Positions 41,066 to 49,525 of a stretch of DNA of 64,000 bases are shown piece after piece. The notes under the pieces are model-generated. The model saw only the letters and a list, made by a program, of their open reading frames with translations, made no database searches and was not told the DNA's origin. This DNA is from Kineococcus rhizosphaerae (lineage in GTDB: Bacteria > Actinomycetota > Actinomycetes > Actinomycetales > Kineococcaceae): contig NZ_PVZF01000016.1 of NCBI RefSeq assembly GCF_003002055.1, positions 1 to 64,000 on the forward strand, in the 5' to 3' direction. The first letter of the stretch is position 1. Each line of letters opens with the position of its first letter. The position numbers and the translations under genes are program-made.

Positions 41066-42165
41066 GGATCCGTGGTGCGGTGCTGGAGGAGATCGGACGG
41101 CCCCGGCCCTACGCGACGTCGAAGCCGCTGACGGTGTGCGACCTGGAACTCGACGACCCGGGTCCCACGGAACTGCTGGTGCGCATCGAGGCCGCAGGGG
41201 TCTGCCACTCCGACCTGTCGGTCGTCGACGGGAACCGCGTCCGTCCCGTGCCCATGCTGCTGGGTCACGAGGCGGCGGGGATCGTCGAGCACGTCGGGTC
41301 CGAGGTCCCCGGCGGTGTGGCCGTCGGGGACCGGGTGGTGATGACGTTCCTGCCGCGGTGCGGACAGTGCGCGAACTGCGCGACCGACGGTCGGTTGCCG
41401 TGCAGCGTCGGGACGGCGGCCAACACCGCCGGGACCCTGCTCGGCGGGTCCCGGCTGCACCGCGACGGGGTTCCCGTGAAGCACCACCTGGGGGTTTCGG
41501 CGTTCGCGACGCACGCGGTCGTGGACCACCGCTCGGTGGTCGTCGTCGAACCGGACGTCCCCCCGGAGGTCGCCGCGGTGCTGGGGTGCGCCGTGCTCAC
41601 CGGTGGTGGCGCGGTGCTGAACGCGGCCCGGCCCGCCCCCGGGGAGTCCGTGGCGGTCGTGGGCCTGGGCGGCGTCGGGATGGCGGCGCTGCTGACCGCG
41701 CTGTCGGTGGCGGCCGGACCCGTCATCGGGGTGGACGCGTTGCCCGAGAAGCTCGAGCGCGCACGCGAACTCGGGGCCCACGAGGTGTACACCCCCGCGC
41801 AGGCCCTGGAGGCGGGGGTGAGGGCGAACTGCGTCGTGGAGGCCGCCGGCCACCCGCGGGCGTTCGAGACGGCCGTCGCGCTGACCGCCCCGGGCGGTTC
41901 CACCACGACGGTCGGCCTGCCGGCTCCCGACGCACAGGCGACCATCACCCCGCTGGGGTTGACGGCCGAGGCGCGGACCATCCAGGGCAGTTACCTGGGG
42001 TCGGCCGTCCCTTCCCGGGACGTCCCGCGGTTCGCGCAGCTGTGGCGCGAGGGGCGGTTGCCGGTGGGCGAGCTCGTCTCGGCCCGCACGACGCTGGAGG
42101 GCGTCAACGAGGCGATGGACACGCTCGCGGAGGGTCGCGCCGTCCGTCAGGTCATCGTGTTCTGA
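41062..42165 (+). CDS. zinc-dependent alcohol dehydrogenase, class III-like
   Basis: 367 residues. Both zinc sites are complete: catalytic ligands in AGVCHSDLSVV and LGHEAAG with GCAVLTGGGAVLN, structural cysteines in PRCGQCANCATDGRLPC. The coenzyme loop is VVGLGGVGMAALLTA. It belongs to the longer class III/MDR group that includes alcohol and S-hydroxymethyl dehydrogenases. Coupled by GTGA to the zinc-ribbon gene. In this operon it could oxidise the hydroxy product of lactone opening. Confidence 0.92.
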   Translation: MRIRGAVLEEIGRPRPYATSKPLTVCDLELDDPGPTELLVRIEAAGVCHSDLSVVDGNRVRPVPMLLGHEAAGIVEHVGSEVPGGVAVGDRVVMTFLPRCGQCANCATDGRLPCSVGTAANTAGTLLGGSRLHRDGVPVKHHLGVSAFATHAVVDHRSVVVVEPDVPPEVAAVLGCAVLTGGGAVLNAARPAPGESVAVVGLGGVGMAALLTALSVAAGPVIGVDALPEKLERARELGAHEVYTPAQALEAGVRANCVVEAAGHPRAFETAVALTAPGGSTTTVGLPAPDAQATITPLGLTAEARTIQGSYLGSAVPSRDVPRFAQLWREGRLPVGELVSARTTLEGVNEAMDTLAEGRAVRQVIVF

Positions 42166-42181
42166 GAGGGGCCCCGGCCGC

Positions 42182-42203
42182 GGCCGGCTCCGTGGAGCCG
42201 GCC
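42182..42203. terminator. bidirectional hairpin terminator
   Basis: GGCCGGCTCC-GT-GGAGCCGGCC is a perfect 10-base inverted repeat in the 93 bases between two convergent operons (alcohol dehydrogenase ending 42165, monooxygenase ending 42259). A second GC palindrome (CCGGCCGCGGCCGG) overlaps its left side. No T-run is present. Confidence 0.6.
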
Positions 42204-42258
42204 GCCACGTCCACCCGCCGTGCCCGGTGAGGGCGGGCACGCCCCCCGACGACGGCGA

Positions 42259-43629
42259 TCAGGGTCGGAAGGCGGCACCGGGGTGGACGGCGGGCAGACG
42301 GCGGGTGCCCTGCAGCTGCTCGCGCAGGGTCATCCCTTCGGGGGCCGCGTACCGACCACGCTCGCGCAGGTGGGGCAGCACGAAGTCGACGACGTCCTGC
42401 AGGGAGGCGATGTCGAAGACGGGTTCGATCATCACCCCGTCGAGGTCGGTGGCGTCGACGAGTTCCTCGATCGCCGTCGCGACCTCCTCGCCGCTGCCGG
42501 TGAGGGGGAACCCTCGGGTACCCCGCCCCTTGAGCTGGTCGAGGATCTGGCGGACGGTCGGGGCGTCCGGGCCGAGGAAGCGCTCGATGTTGCTGACGCC
42601 CATCTGCCCCGCCCGGGAACCCTCCCGGGAGAACACCTGGTCGATGGTGCCGTCGGGGTCCAGCGACAGCAGGTCGACGCCCGTGTTGCCCGCGTAGTAC
42701 GCGGCGGCGAACTCGTCGGTCTGCAGCGCGTCGAACTCTGCCCGCTGCCGGTGCGCCTCTTCCGACGTCGCCGCGGTGACGGTGGTGACGCCGACGAAGA
42801 GCTTCAGCGACTGCGGGTCGCGACCGTGCGCGGCGGCCCGGGCCCGGATGTCGGCGACGTTGCGGGCGGTGTGCTCGATCGTCGTGCCCTGCACGAACAC
42901 GCACTCCGCGTACCGCGCGGCGAACTCCCGGCCCGCCTCCGAGGTCCCGGCCTGGAAGAGCACCGGGGAGGTCTGCGGGCCCGGCGGGGCGGTGTTCCAA
43001 CCGGCGGAGCGGTAGTGCTCACCCTCGTGGACCACCCTGTGCAGCTTCGCCGGGTCGGCGAACTCGCCCTTCTCCCGGTCCAGGACGAGGCCACCGTCCT
43101 CCCAGCTGCCCTCCCAGTACCGCAGAGCGAGGTCGACGTACTCGCGGGCGATCTCGTAGCGGGTGTCGTGGGCGACCATCTCGCGGTGGCCCATCATCGC
43201 GGCGTGGGTGTCCTGAGAGGAGCCGGTCACGACGTTCCAGCCGATCCGGCCGCCCGTGAGGGTGTCGAGCGTCTGGAACTTGCGCACCGTGAACAGCGGG
43301 TGGTCCGCCCCGGTCACCGACGTGAGCACGAACCCGAGCCGCTGCGTCGCCGCGGCCATGCTCGGCACGAAGTAGCTCGCGTCGATGCCTGCCCCCATGC
43401 CCGAGCGGACCAGTTCGGTGGACAGTTCGCCGTTCACCGCGGGGTAGGTGAACGGCCCACCGGCGAAGAACAGGAAGTCGAAACCGGCCTCGTCCAGCAG
43501 CTGCGCCATCTCGACCCAGTGCTGCAGGGAACGCCACTCGGTCCCGCGGCTGCGCGGGTGGTTCCAGCTGAGCGTCCCGCCGACCTGCGGGCCGCCGACC
43601 TCGAAGACCCCGAAGCCGATGCGCTTCAC
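42259..43629 (-). CDS. NtaA/SnaA/DmoA-family FMN-dependent monooxygenase (first of two)
   Basis: 456 residues, full length for this luciferase-like group. Key segments: FGVFEVGGPQVGG, LDEAGFDFLFFAGG, IGWNVVTGSSQDTH, ARYAECVFVQG and YYAGNTGVDLLSLD. These enzymes use FMNH2 from a separate reductase to hydroxylate carbon next to N or S, which often leads to dealkylation (nitrilotriacetate, EDTA, dimethyl sulfide). GTG at 43629 overlaps the adenosine-deaminase-like stop as GTGA. It is the last gene of a seven-gene import and oxidation operon; no flavin reductase is encoded in the operon. Confidence 0.9.
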   Translation of the reverse strand: MKRIGFGVFEVGGPQVGGTLSWNHPRSRGTEWRSLQHWVEMAQLLDEAGFDFLFFAGGPFTYPAVNGELSTELVRSGMGAGIDASYFVPSMAAATQRLGFVLTSVTGADHPLFTVRKFQTLDTLTGGRIGWNVVTGSSQDTHAAMMGHREMVAHDTRYEIAREYVDLALRYWEGSWEDGGLVLDREKGEFADPAKLHRVVHEGEHYRSAGWNTAPPGPQTSPVLFQAGTSEAGREFAARYAECVFVQGTTIEHTARNVADIRARAAAHGRDPQSLKLFVGVTTVTAATSEEAHRQRAEFDALQTDEFAAAYYAGNTGVDLLSLDPDGTIDQVFSREGSRAGQMGVSNIERFLGPDAPTVRQILDQLKGRGTRGFPLTGSGEEVATAIEELVDATDLDGVMIEPVFDIASLQDVVDFVLPHLRERGRYAAPEGMTLREQLQGTRRLPAVHPGAAFRP

Positions 43630-44606
43630 GAGGCGGCCAGCCACGCGTCGACGGCGCCCTTGGAACGCTGCTTGACGTCGTCGGTCGCCGCGCTGCACTC
43701 GATCGAGCTCCACGCGCACGCGGCGAGCTGCTCGTCGCTCAGGCCGAGCACCGTCCGCGACAGCTCGTACTCCTCGAGCAGTCCGGGACCGAACAGGGTC
43801 GGGTCGTCGGCGTTGATCGAGCACCGCACCCCGGCGTCGAGCAGCTGCGGCAGCGGGTGCGCCTCCAGGGTCGGCACGACCCCCAGCTGCAGGTTCGAGG
43901 TGGGGCACACGTCGAGGCAGACACCGCGCTCGGCGATCTCCTCGAGGAGGGAGGGGTCCTCCACCGCGCGGACGCCGTGCAGGATCCGGTCGGCCTGGAG
44001 GGCGTCCAGCGCGCCGCGCACCGAGGACGGCCCGTCCAGCTCCCCCGCGTGCGGGGTCGACAGCAGGCCGGCGTCCTTGGCCACGGCGAAGCAGGCGGCG
44101 AACGGCCCGGGCGGGAACCCGCGCTCGTCGTTCGCCAGGCCCAGGCCCACGACGCCCCGGCCCGCGTACTTGGCGGCCAGCAGCGCCGTCTCCATCATCG
44201 CCTCGGGGTCGGCCATCCTGTTCAGCGTCGGCATGAACCCCACCGACACCCCGTGCTCCTGCGACGATTCCGCCGCCTGGTCGAGCAGGGCGCCCAGTGC
44301 CGCTTCGGCACTGCCGAACACGGCGGCGTGGTACAGCGGTGCCCCGCCGAACTCGACGTGCACCGCGCCGTCGGCGGCCGCGTCGGCCACGGCTTCGTCC
44401 AGGACGCGCAGGATGTTCTCCTTCACCCCGAAGACGGCGAGCAGCCCCTGGTAGAGCTGCCCGAACTCGGTGAAGTCGGTGAAACCCGACGTGACGGGCG
44501 TCGCGACGCCCGCCTCCAGAGCCAGTTCCTCCATGGTCGCCGGGCGCATCGCGGCTTCGAGGTGCAGGTGCAGGTGGGCCTTGGGCAGTGTGCGGAGATC
44601 GCGCAC
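43626..44606 (-). CDS. adenosine deaminase family protein
   Basis: 326 residues. Metal ligands in LPKAHLHLHLEAAMRP, the catalytic segment TPHAGELDGP (His and Glu), the base histidine in DRILHGVRAVED, and CPTSNLQLG and INADDPTLFG complete the site, so it should be an active hydrolytic deaminase. The usual HLEG/HLDG after the first motif reads HLEA, and the family includes enzymes for adenine, N6-modified purines and aminodeoxyfutalosine, so adenosine is not certain. GGAGG precedes the GTG. It lies between two FMN monooxygenase genes, an unusual place for a purine-salvage enzyme. Confidence 0.87.
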   Translation of the reverse strand: MRDLRTLPKAHLHLHLEAAMRPATMEELALEAGVATPVTSGFTDFTEFGQLYQGLLAVFGVKENILRVLDEAVADAAADGAVHVEFGGAPLYHAAVFGSAEAALGALLDQAAESSQEHGVSVGFMPTLNRMADPEAMMETALLAAKYAGRGVVGLGLANDERGFPPGPFAACFAVAKDAGLLSTPHAGELDGPSSVRGALDALQADRILHGVRAVEDPSLLEEIAERGVCLDVCPTSNLQLGVVPTLEAHPLPQLLDAGVRCSINADDPTLFGPGLLEEYELSRTVLGLSDEQLAACAWSSIECSAATDDVKQRSKGAVDAWLAAS

Positions 44607-44617
44607 GGGTCCTCCGA

Positions 44618-46003
44618 TCAGCGGGTGGTGAGCAGGGCGTCGGCGCGCCGGCGCGCCGCGGGGTGGGCGGCGGGCAGGTGCCGGTGGCCGAAGACGCGTT
44701 CGCGCAGCGAGACCCCGCGCTGTGCGGCGCCGAAGAGCCCACGGGCCCGCAGCGACGGCAGCACGTGCTCGACGACGTCGTCGACCGTCCCCGGCGTCAG
44801 GTGCGGTTCCAGCAGGAAGCCGTCGACGTCGGTGGCCGCCACGTAGTCGGCCATCCGGTCCGCCACGTCCCCGCCCGCGCCGACGAGGACCAGCCCGCGC
44901 AGGGCGCGCACCCGGAACTCGTCGAGGATCTCCCGCACGGTCGGCGGGCGGCTGCCGTCCAGGCCCCGGTAGCGGTCGATGTTGGACTGCCCCTGCTCCC
45001 CGACGGCGTCCACCAGCGTGGAGTCCGGGTCCAGGGCCAGCAGGTCGATGCCGGTGTTCGCCGCGTACCGGGCCGCCGCGCCCTCGACCGAGGACAGGTC
45101 GTCGAGCTCGTCCCAGCGCCGCTGGGCGACCTCGGCGGTCGCGCCGGTGAAGACGGACAACCCCACGACGATCCGGACGGCGTCGGGGGCACGGCCGTGG
45201 GCCACCGCGCGGGCGCGGATGTCGGCGACGGCCGCGGCGACCGCCTCCGGCGTGGTGCCCTGCAGGAACACGACCTCGGCGTGCCGGGCGGCGAACTCCC
45301 GGCCGCGGCCCGAACTGCCGGCCTGGAAGACCACCGGGGTGCGCTGCGGGGACGGTGGCGCGGGGTACCTGCCGTGGGCGCGGTGGAAGGGCCCGTCGTG
45401 CGCGATCCTGCCGACCTTGGCCGGGTCCGCCCACCGGCGCGTCGTCCGGTCGGCGAGCACGGCGTCGTCCTCCCACGACTCGAACAGCGAGTAGCTGAGG
45501 TCGAGGTAGTCGTCGGCCATGTCGTAGCGCTGGTCGTGCGGCGTGAGGGACCGCCCGAACATCGCCGCTGCGGACTCCTGCGCCGACCCGGTGACGACGT
45601 TCCAGCCCATCCGGCCCCGGCTGAGGTGGTCCAGCGTCGTGAACCGTCGCGCGTTGGCGTACGGGGTCTCGAACATCGTCGACGTCGTCGTCACCAGCCC
45701 GAGGTCGGTGGTCACCCCGGCCAGCGCCGACATCAGCACCAGCGGGTCGAGCCGCGCGAACGTGCCCTCCTCGATGCTGACCGGTGGGACCTCGCCCCCG
45801 ATGGTCGCGTACCCGTAGGAGTCGGCGAGGAACAGGAAGTCGAACCCGCCCTCCTCGACCCGCCGGGCCAGCGACGTCCACATCGACAGGTCGGTGAACT
45901 CGACCTGGTGGTTCTCCGGGTGCGGCCAGCTCGCGCCCGACATCCCGTTCGGCCCGGCGACCTGGAAGACGCCCAGCAGCAGGTTCTTCACAGCCGCCGT
46001 CAC
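44618..46003 (-). CDS. NtaA/SnaA/DmoA-family FMN-dependent monooxygenase (second of two)
   Basis: 461 residues, homologous but clearly distinct from the product at 42259-43629. Key segments: LLLGVFQVAGPNGMSG, EEGGFDFLFLADSYGY, MGWNVVTGSAQESAAAMFG, ARHAEVVFLQG and AANTGIDLLALD. The start is the GTG at 46003 because its GTGA overlaps the stop of the binding-protein gene; an internal GTG at 45991 is less likely. Two different monooxygenases in one operon suggest two oxidation steps or two related substrates. Confidence 0.9.
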   Translation of the reverse strand: MTAAVKNLLLGVFQVAGPNGMSGASWPHPENHQVEFTDLSMWTSLARRVEEGGFDFLFLADSYGYATIGGEVPPVSIEEGTFARLDPLVLMSALAGVTTDLGLVTTTSTMFETPYANARRFTTLDHLSRGRMGWNVVTGSAQESAAAMFGRSLTPHDQRYDMADDYLDLSYSLFESWEDDAVLADRTTRRWADPAKVGRIAHDGPFHRAHGRYPAPPSPQRTPVVFQAGSSGRGREFAARHAEVVFLQGTTPEAVAAAVADIRARAVAHGRAPDAVRIVVGLSVFTGATAEVAQRRWDELDDLSSVEGAAARYAANTGIDLLALDPDSTLVDAVGEQGQSNIDRYRGLDGSRPPTVREILDEFRVRALRGLVLVGAGGDVADRMADYVAATDVDGFLLEPHLTPGTVDDVVEHVLPSLRARGLFGAAQRGVSLRERVFGHRHLPAAHPAARRRADALLTTR

Positions 46004-47076
46004 AGGGTCGTCCCGTTCGCGTAGACCTCGTCGAGCAGGGTCATGTCGATGATCGAGTCGGCGTCGGGCAGGTCGGTGACCTGCGCGGCCCGCAGCGCGT
46101 CGTACATCTCCCCCGCCATGAGCGCGGGGTCCATGCGGAACATCCCGGCGGACCGCGTGAGGTCGGACTCGGTCAGCGGGATCTGCAGCTCGTTCTCCTG
46201 GACCTGCTGCTCGAGGTCCAGCCCGAGGTCGACGCCGTACTTCTCGACGGCGAGCTTCGCGGCGACCTCGGGGTCCTCCTCGTTGTCGGCCCAGCCCCTG
46301 ACGCTGGCGCGCAGGAACTTCACGACGGTGTCGCGGTTGCCGTCCAGGAAGGCGCGCTGCCCGAAGATCAGGCTGGCGTACTGCGGGATCCCCATGGCGC
46401 TGTAGGGCGTCACGACGTAGTCGGACTCGGCCAGCCCGTAGGACTGCTCCAGGATGATGGGCTGGTTGGTCAGGTAGCAGGTGTAGGCGACGCCCTGCCC
46501 CTCGACGAGAGGGCCGGGGTCGTAGGCGGCCGTGACGAACTCGTAGTCCGGTTCCATGCCCGCGAGGCGGAACAGCGCGTCGATCGTGGGCTGGGTCCCT
46601 TCCTGCCCCAGGACCTTCTGCCCCTTCAGGTCGGCGGCCGAACGCACCGGCCGCGAGGCCAGCGACAGCAGCGATCCGGGCGCGTCCTGGAAGATCGATC
46701 CGACGACGACGAAGTCGTTGCCCTGCGGGATCGACTGCAGCAGCGACTGCTGACCGGCCGCGATGCCGAGGTCGGCGGAGTCGGCGGCGACGCTGGCCAT
46801 GACGGTCGGCGCGTTCGGGCCGCCCTGCAGCCACTCGATGCTCAGGCCCTCCTCGGCGTAGTAGCCGGCGTCGTCCGCGCGCCACAACCCGGCCCACTCG
46901 ACGTTCTTGATCCAGCCGAGCGCGACCCGCAGGGTCGTCGTCGTGCCGTCGGCCGCGGACGGCTGCGCCGCAGCGGGTTCACCGCTCTCCTGGCTGCAGG
47001 CGGCCAGGGTCGCGAGAGCACCGCCACCGGCGACCGCGCCGAGGACGGAGCGGCGGCGGAGGAGTTCGTGGGTCAT
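46000..47076 (-). CDS. ABC transporter substrate-binding lipoprotein, NMT1/THI5-like
   Basis: 358 residues. Twin-Arg-like start (ELLRRRSVLGAVAGG) and a lipobox ending LAAC give a lipid-anchored binding protein. The mature start LRVALGWIKNVEWAGLWRAD, then GYYAEEGLSIEWLQGG, is the NMT1/THI5-like fold shared by thiamine-pyrimidine, sulfonate and nitrate binders. The NVEWAG segment resembles proteins that bind hydroxymethylpyrimidine, but residues deciding specificity cannot be judged. First gene after the permeases in the operon order and coupled by GTGA to a monooxygenase. Confidence 0.9.
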   Translation of the reverse strand: MTHELLRRRSVLGAVAGGGALATLAACSQESGEPAAAQPSAADGTTTTLRVALGWIKNVEWAGLWRADDAGYYAEEGLSIEWLQGGPNAPTVMASVAADSADLGIAAGQQSLLQSIPQGNDFVVVGSIFQDAPGSLLSLASRPVRSAADLKGQKVLGQEGTQPTIDALFRLAGMEPDYEFVTAAYDPGPLVEGQGVAYTCYLTNQPIILEQSYGLAESDYVVTPYSAMGIPQYASLIFGQRAFLDGNRDTVVKFLRASVRGWADNEEDPEVAAKLAVEKYGVDLGLDLEQQVQENELQIPLTESDLTRSAGMFRMDPALMAGEMYDALRAAQVTDLPDADSIIDMTLLDEVYANGTTL

Positions 47077-47097
47077 CGGGAACCTTTCGCGAGTGGT

Positions 47098-47844
47098 TCA
47101 GGAGAATCGTGCGGTCACGCGGCGCTCGACGCCGCGGGCCAGGACGAAGGTGAGGATGGAGACGACGGTGGCCAGCAGCGCCGTCCCCCAGGCGCGCTCG
47201 AGGTCCAGGTAGCTGCGGGAGGTGCTGAACAGGTGCCCCAGCCCGCCGCTGCCCACCAGGTACTCGGCGAGCAGGGCCGCCAGGACCGCGCTCGGAGCGG
47301 TCAGCCGGAACGCGACCACGACGTTCGGGACCGCGTGCGGCAGGTGCAGCCGCAGCAGCGTCCGGACCCGGTTCGCGCCGAGCACCCCGAACAGGTCGCG
47401 GCCCGCCGCCGGGGTGGCGGCCAGACCGGAGAGGGTCAGCACGAACGCCGGGAAGAACGAGACGACGACGATGATGACGAGGATGGAGGAGTCCCCGTAC
47501 CCGGCGACGCGGGCGATGATCGGGACCATGGCCGTCACCGGTACCGACCGCAGCACCAGGGCCGCGGGGGTGACGACGCCCGCGACCGCGGCCGACGACC
47601 AGACCGCGATCGCCGCCAGGACGCCGACGGCCATGCCCAGCACGAGTCCGACGACCGAGGTCCCCAGGGTCCGCAGGAGGTCCCCGGCGTACGCCCCGGG
47701 GTTCCCGGCGATGTCGGCGAGCACCAGCCCGGGGCGCGGGGCGACGACGGTGGTGTACCCGTTGAGCACGATCCACAGGTCCCAGCCGACGAAGACGGCC
47801 AGGACCGGCCAGTAGTGGGCCAGGGCGGTCAGGACGCGGCGCAT
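47098..47844 (-). CDS. ABC transporter permease (SsuC/ThiX type)
   Basis: 248 residues with about six membrane helices. The ATPase-contact loop reads GVLGANRVRTLLRLHLPHAVP, near the usual EAA position of binding-protein-dependent permeases. ATG at 47844 shares one base with the stop of the preceding permease gene (TGATG). Together with the permease at 47844-48599 it would form a heterodimeric channel for the NMT1-like importer. Confidence 0.9.
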   Translation of the reverse strand: MRRVLTALAHYWPVLAVFVGWDLWIVLNGYTTVVAPRPGLVLADIAGNPGAYAGDLLRTLGTSVVGLVLGMAVGVLAAIAVWSSAAVAGVVTPAALVLRSVPVTAMVPIIARVAGYGDSSILVIIVVVSFFPAFVLTLSGLAATPAAGRDLFGVLGANRVRTLLRLHLPHAVPNVVVAFRLTAPSAVLAALLAEYLVGSGGLGHLFSTSRSYLDLERAWGTALLATVVSILTFVLARGVERRVTARFS

Positions 47845-48599
47845 CAGGCGACCCTCCGCACCGCGACGCGCTGCACGGCCGTGGTGAGGCCGTAGGCGAG
47901 GAGGGAGAGGACCGTCGCGCAGGCGGCGGCCGACCACAGCAGGTTCACCTGGAAGTTCTGCATGGCGCTGACGATGAGGACGCCGAGCCCGCGCGGGGCG
48001 CCGAACCACTCCCCGATCGTCGCGCCCAGCACCGCCGCGGGAGCCGCCAGGGTCAGGCCGTCGAGGACCGTCGGCACCGACTTCGGCAGCTGCAACCGCA
48101 GGAGGCGGCGCAACCGGTTGGCGCCGAGGACGTCGAAGACGTCGTCGTGGGTGGACCGCGCCCCCGCCAGGCCCAGGCCGGAGCTGAACGCGACGAACAT
48201 CACGAAACCCGCGCCGAGGCCGGCGACGACCGTGGGCGTCGTCTCGCGGCCGACCGTGGTGATGAGCAGCGGGGCCAGGGCGATGACCGGGACTGCGTGC
48301 AGCAGAGCCGCGAGCCGGTCCAGGCCCGGGCGCAGCGGGGGCAGCAGCAGACCGACGCAGGCGGCCAGCGCGGCGACGACCACTCCCGCGACGAGGCCGC
48401 GGGCGGCGGAGGTGAGCGTCGTCTGCGCGGCGCGCACCACGGTGGCCCGGCGGTCCGGGTCGGCCAGGTAGGAGGCGACCTCCGTCAGCGGCGGCCAGCT
48501 GGGGCCGGCGATCCCGGTGCGGCCCACGAGCTCGGCGCCCGCGAGCAGCACGACGACGCCGGTGCCGGCCAGGACCGCGCGCCGGGCGGAGCCGGTCAC
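47844..48599 (-). CDS. ABC transporter permease (SsuC/ThiX type)
   Basis: 251 residues, about six membrane helices. The EAA-type loop is FDVLGANRLRRLLRLQLPKS, followed by VPTVLDGLTLAAPAAVLGAT. GTG at 48599 overlaps the ATPase stop as GTGA. The similarity of its contact loop to that of the next permease gene points to an old duplication. Systems of this family more often use one permease gene as a homodimer, so having two is a small oddity. Confidence 0.9.
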   Translation of the reverse strand: MTGSARRAVLAGTGVVVLLAGAELVGRTGIAGPSWPPLTEVASYLADPDRRATVVRAAQTTLTSAARGLVAGVVVAALAACVGLLLPPLRPGLDRLAALLHAVPVIALAPLLITTVGRETTPTVVAGLGAGFVMFVAFSSGLGLAGARSTHDDVFDVLGANRLRRLLRLQLPKSVPTVLDGLTLAAPAAVLGATIGEWFGAPRGLGVLIVSAMQNFQVNLLWSAAACATVLSLLAYGLTTAVQRVAVRRVA

Positions 48600-49417
48600 G
48601 CGGGAACGCTCTCGGCGTCGAGCAGACCGGTGAGCAGGTCGACGGCGTCGTGGAACTCGGGAGTGCGGGTGATCTCGGCCTCGCGGGGCCGGGCGAAGGT
48701 CACGTCGTGGACGTGCCGCACCCGCCCGGGGCGTCCGGTCATGACGACGACGCGGTCGGCCAGGAACAACGCCTCGTCGACGTCGTGGGTGACCAGGATC
48801 GTCGTGATGCGCTGCTCGGCCCAGATGCGCGCGAGTTCGCGGTTCATGCGGCGCCGGGTGACGGCGTCGAGGGCGCCGAACGGCTCGTCCAGCAGCAGCA
48901 CGTCCGGGCCGAGCACGAGCGCCCGCGCGATCGCCACCCGCTGCCGCATGCCGCCGGACAACTGCCGCGGCCGCGCGTTCTCGAAACCCTTCAGCCCGAC
49001 GAGCTCGACGAGTTCGTCGACGCGCGCGGAGTCGACCGGCCGACCCGCGAGCCGGTAGGGCAGCGCGACGTTGTTCCGGACGCTCGACCACGGCAGCAGC
49101 GCGTGCTCCTGGAAAGCCACTCCGAGCCGGTGCGACTTCGCCAGTTCCCTGGGTCGCCTGCCCTCCACCGCAACGCTTCCGGTGGTGGGTTCGTCGAGAC
49201 CGGCGACCATGCGCAGGACCGTGGACTTCCCGCAGCCCGACGGCCCGACGACGGCGACGAACTCGCCCTCGCCGACGCTCAGGTCGAGTTCGGACAAGGC
49301 CGTGACCTCGCGGCCGCGGGACAACGGGAACGACTTCGAGACACCGGTCAGGGAAACCGCGGAGGTTCTCGAGACCGCCAACTCATCGGGCACGGTGGTC
49401 GGGGCGTTCCGGGACAT
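48596..49417 (-). CDS. ABC transporter ATP-binding protein (nitrate/sulfonate/pyrimidine type)
   Basis: 273 residues. Walker A VVGPSGCGKSTVLRMVAG, Q-loop GVAFQEHALLPW, signature RQLSGGMRQRVAIARAL, Walker B VLLLDEPFGALD and H-loop LVTHDVDEALFLAD are all present, the close pattern of SsuB/ThiZ/NrtD importers. ATG at 49417 has GAGGAG upstream. First gene of the operon; its promoter region holds a palindrome that the upstream TetR protein may bind. Confidence 0.93.
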   Translation of the reverse strand: MSRNAPTTVPDELAVSRTSAVSLTGVSKSFPLSRGREVTALSELDLSVGEGEFVAVVGPSGCGKSTVLRMVAGLDEPTTGSVAVEGRRPRELAKSHRLGVAFQEHALLPWSSVRNNVALPYRLAGRPVDSARVDELVELVGLKGFENARPRQLSGGMRQRVAIARALVLGPDVLLLDEPFGALDAVTRRRMNRELARIWAEQRITTILVTHDVDEALFLADRVVVMTGRPGRVRHVHDVTFARPREAEITRTPEFHDAVDLLTGLLDAESVPA

Positions 49418-49482
49418 GCGACTCCTCGGTGGGGCGAGGTGGGGGGGCGCGCGTGCTGCCGGAGCGGTGGCGGACCGCCCCG

Positions 49483-49498
49483 TGAACTGTTCAGTTCA
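49483..49498. promoter_or_regulatory. 16-bp palindrome, likely TetR operator overlapping the operon promoter
   Basis: TGAACTG-TT-CAGTTCA, perfect 7-base arms, lies 66 bases before the ATPase start and 28 bases after the end of the TetR gene. On the minus strand a -10-like TAGGTT (49503-49498) abuts it, so a bound repressor would cover the transcription start. The 16-base size and two-base spacer suit a TetR-type dimer. Confidence 0.65.
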
Positions 49499-49525
49499 AC
49501 CTAGGACGGTCTCGTTTCATCGGTG

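Noticed and set aside
42166-42258. Mobile-element end or attachment site at the GC-rich palindromes
   Set aside because: No integrase, transposase or direct repeat is near. The site lies between two convergent operons, where a terminator is expected.
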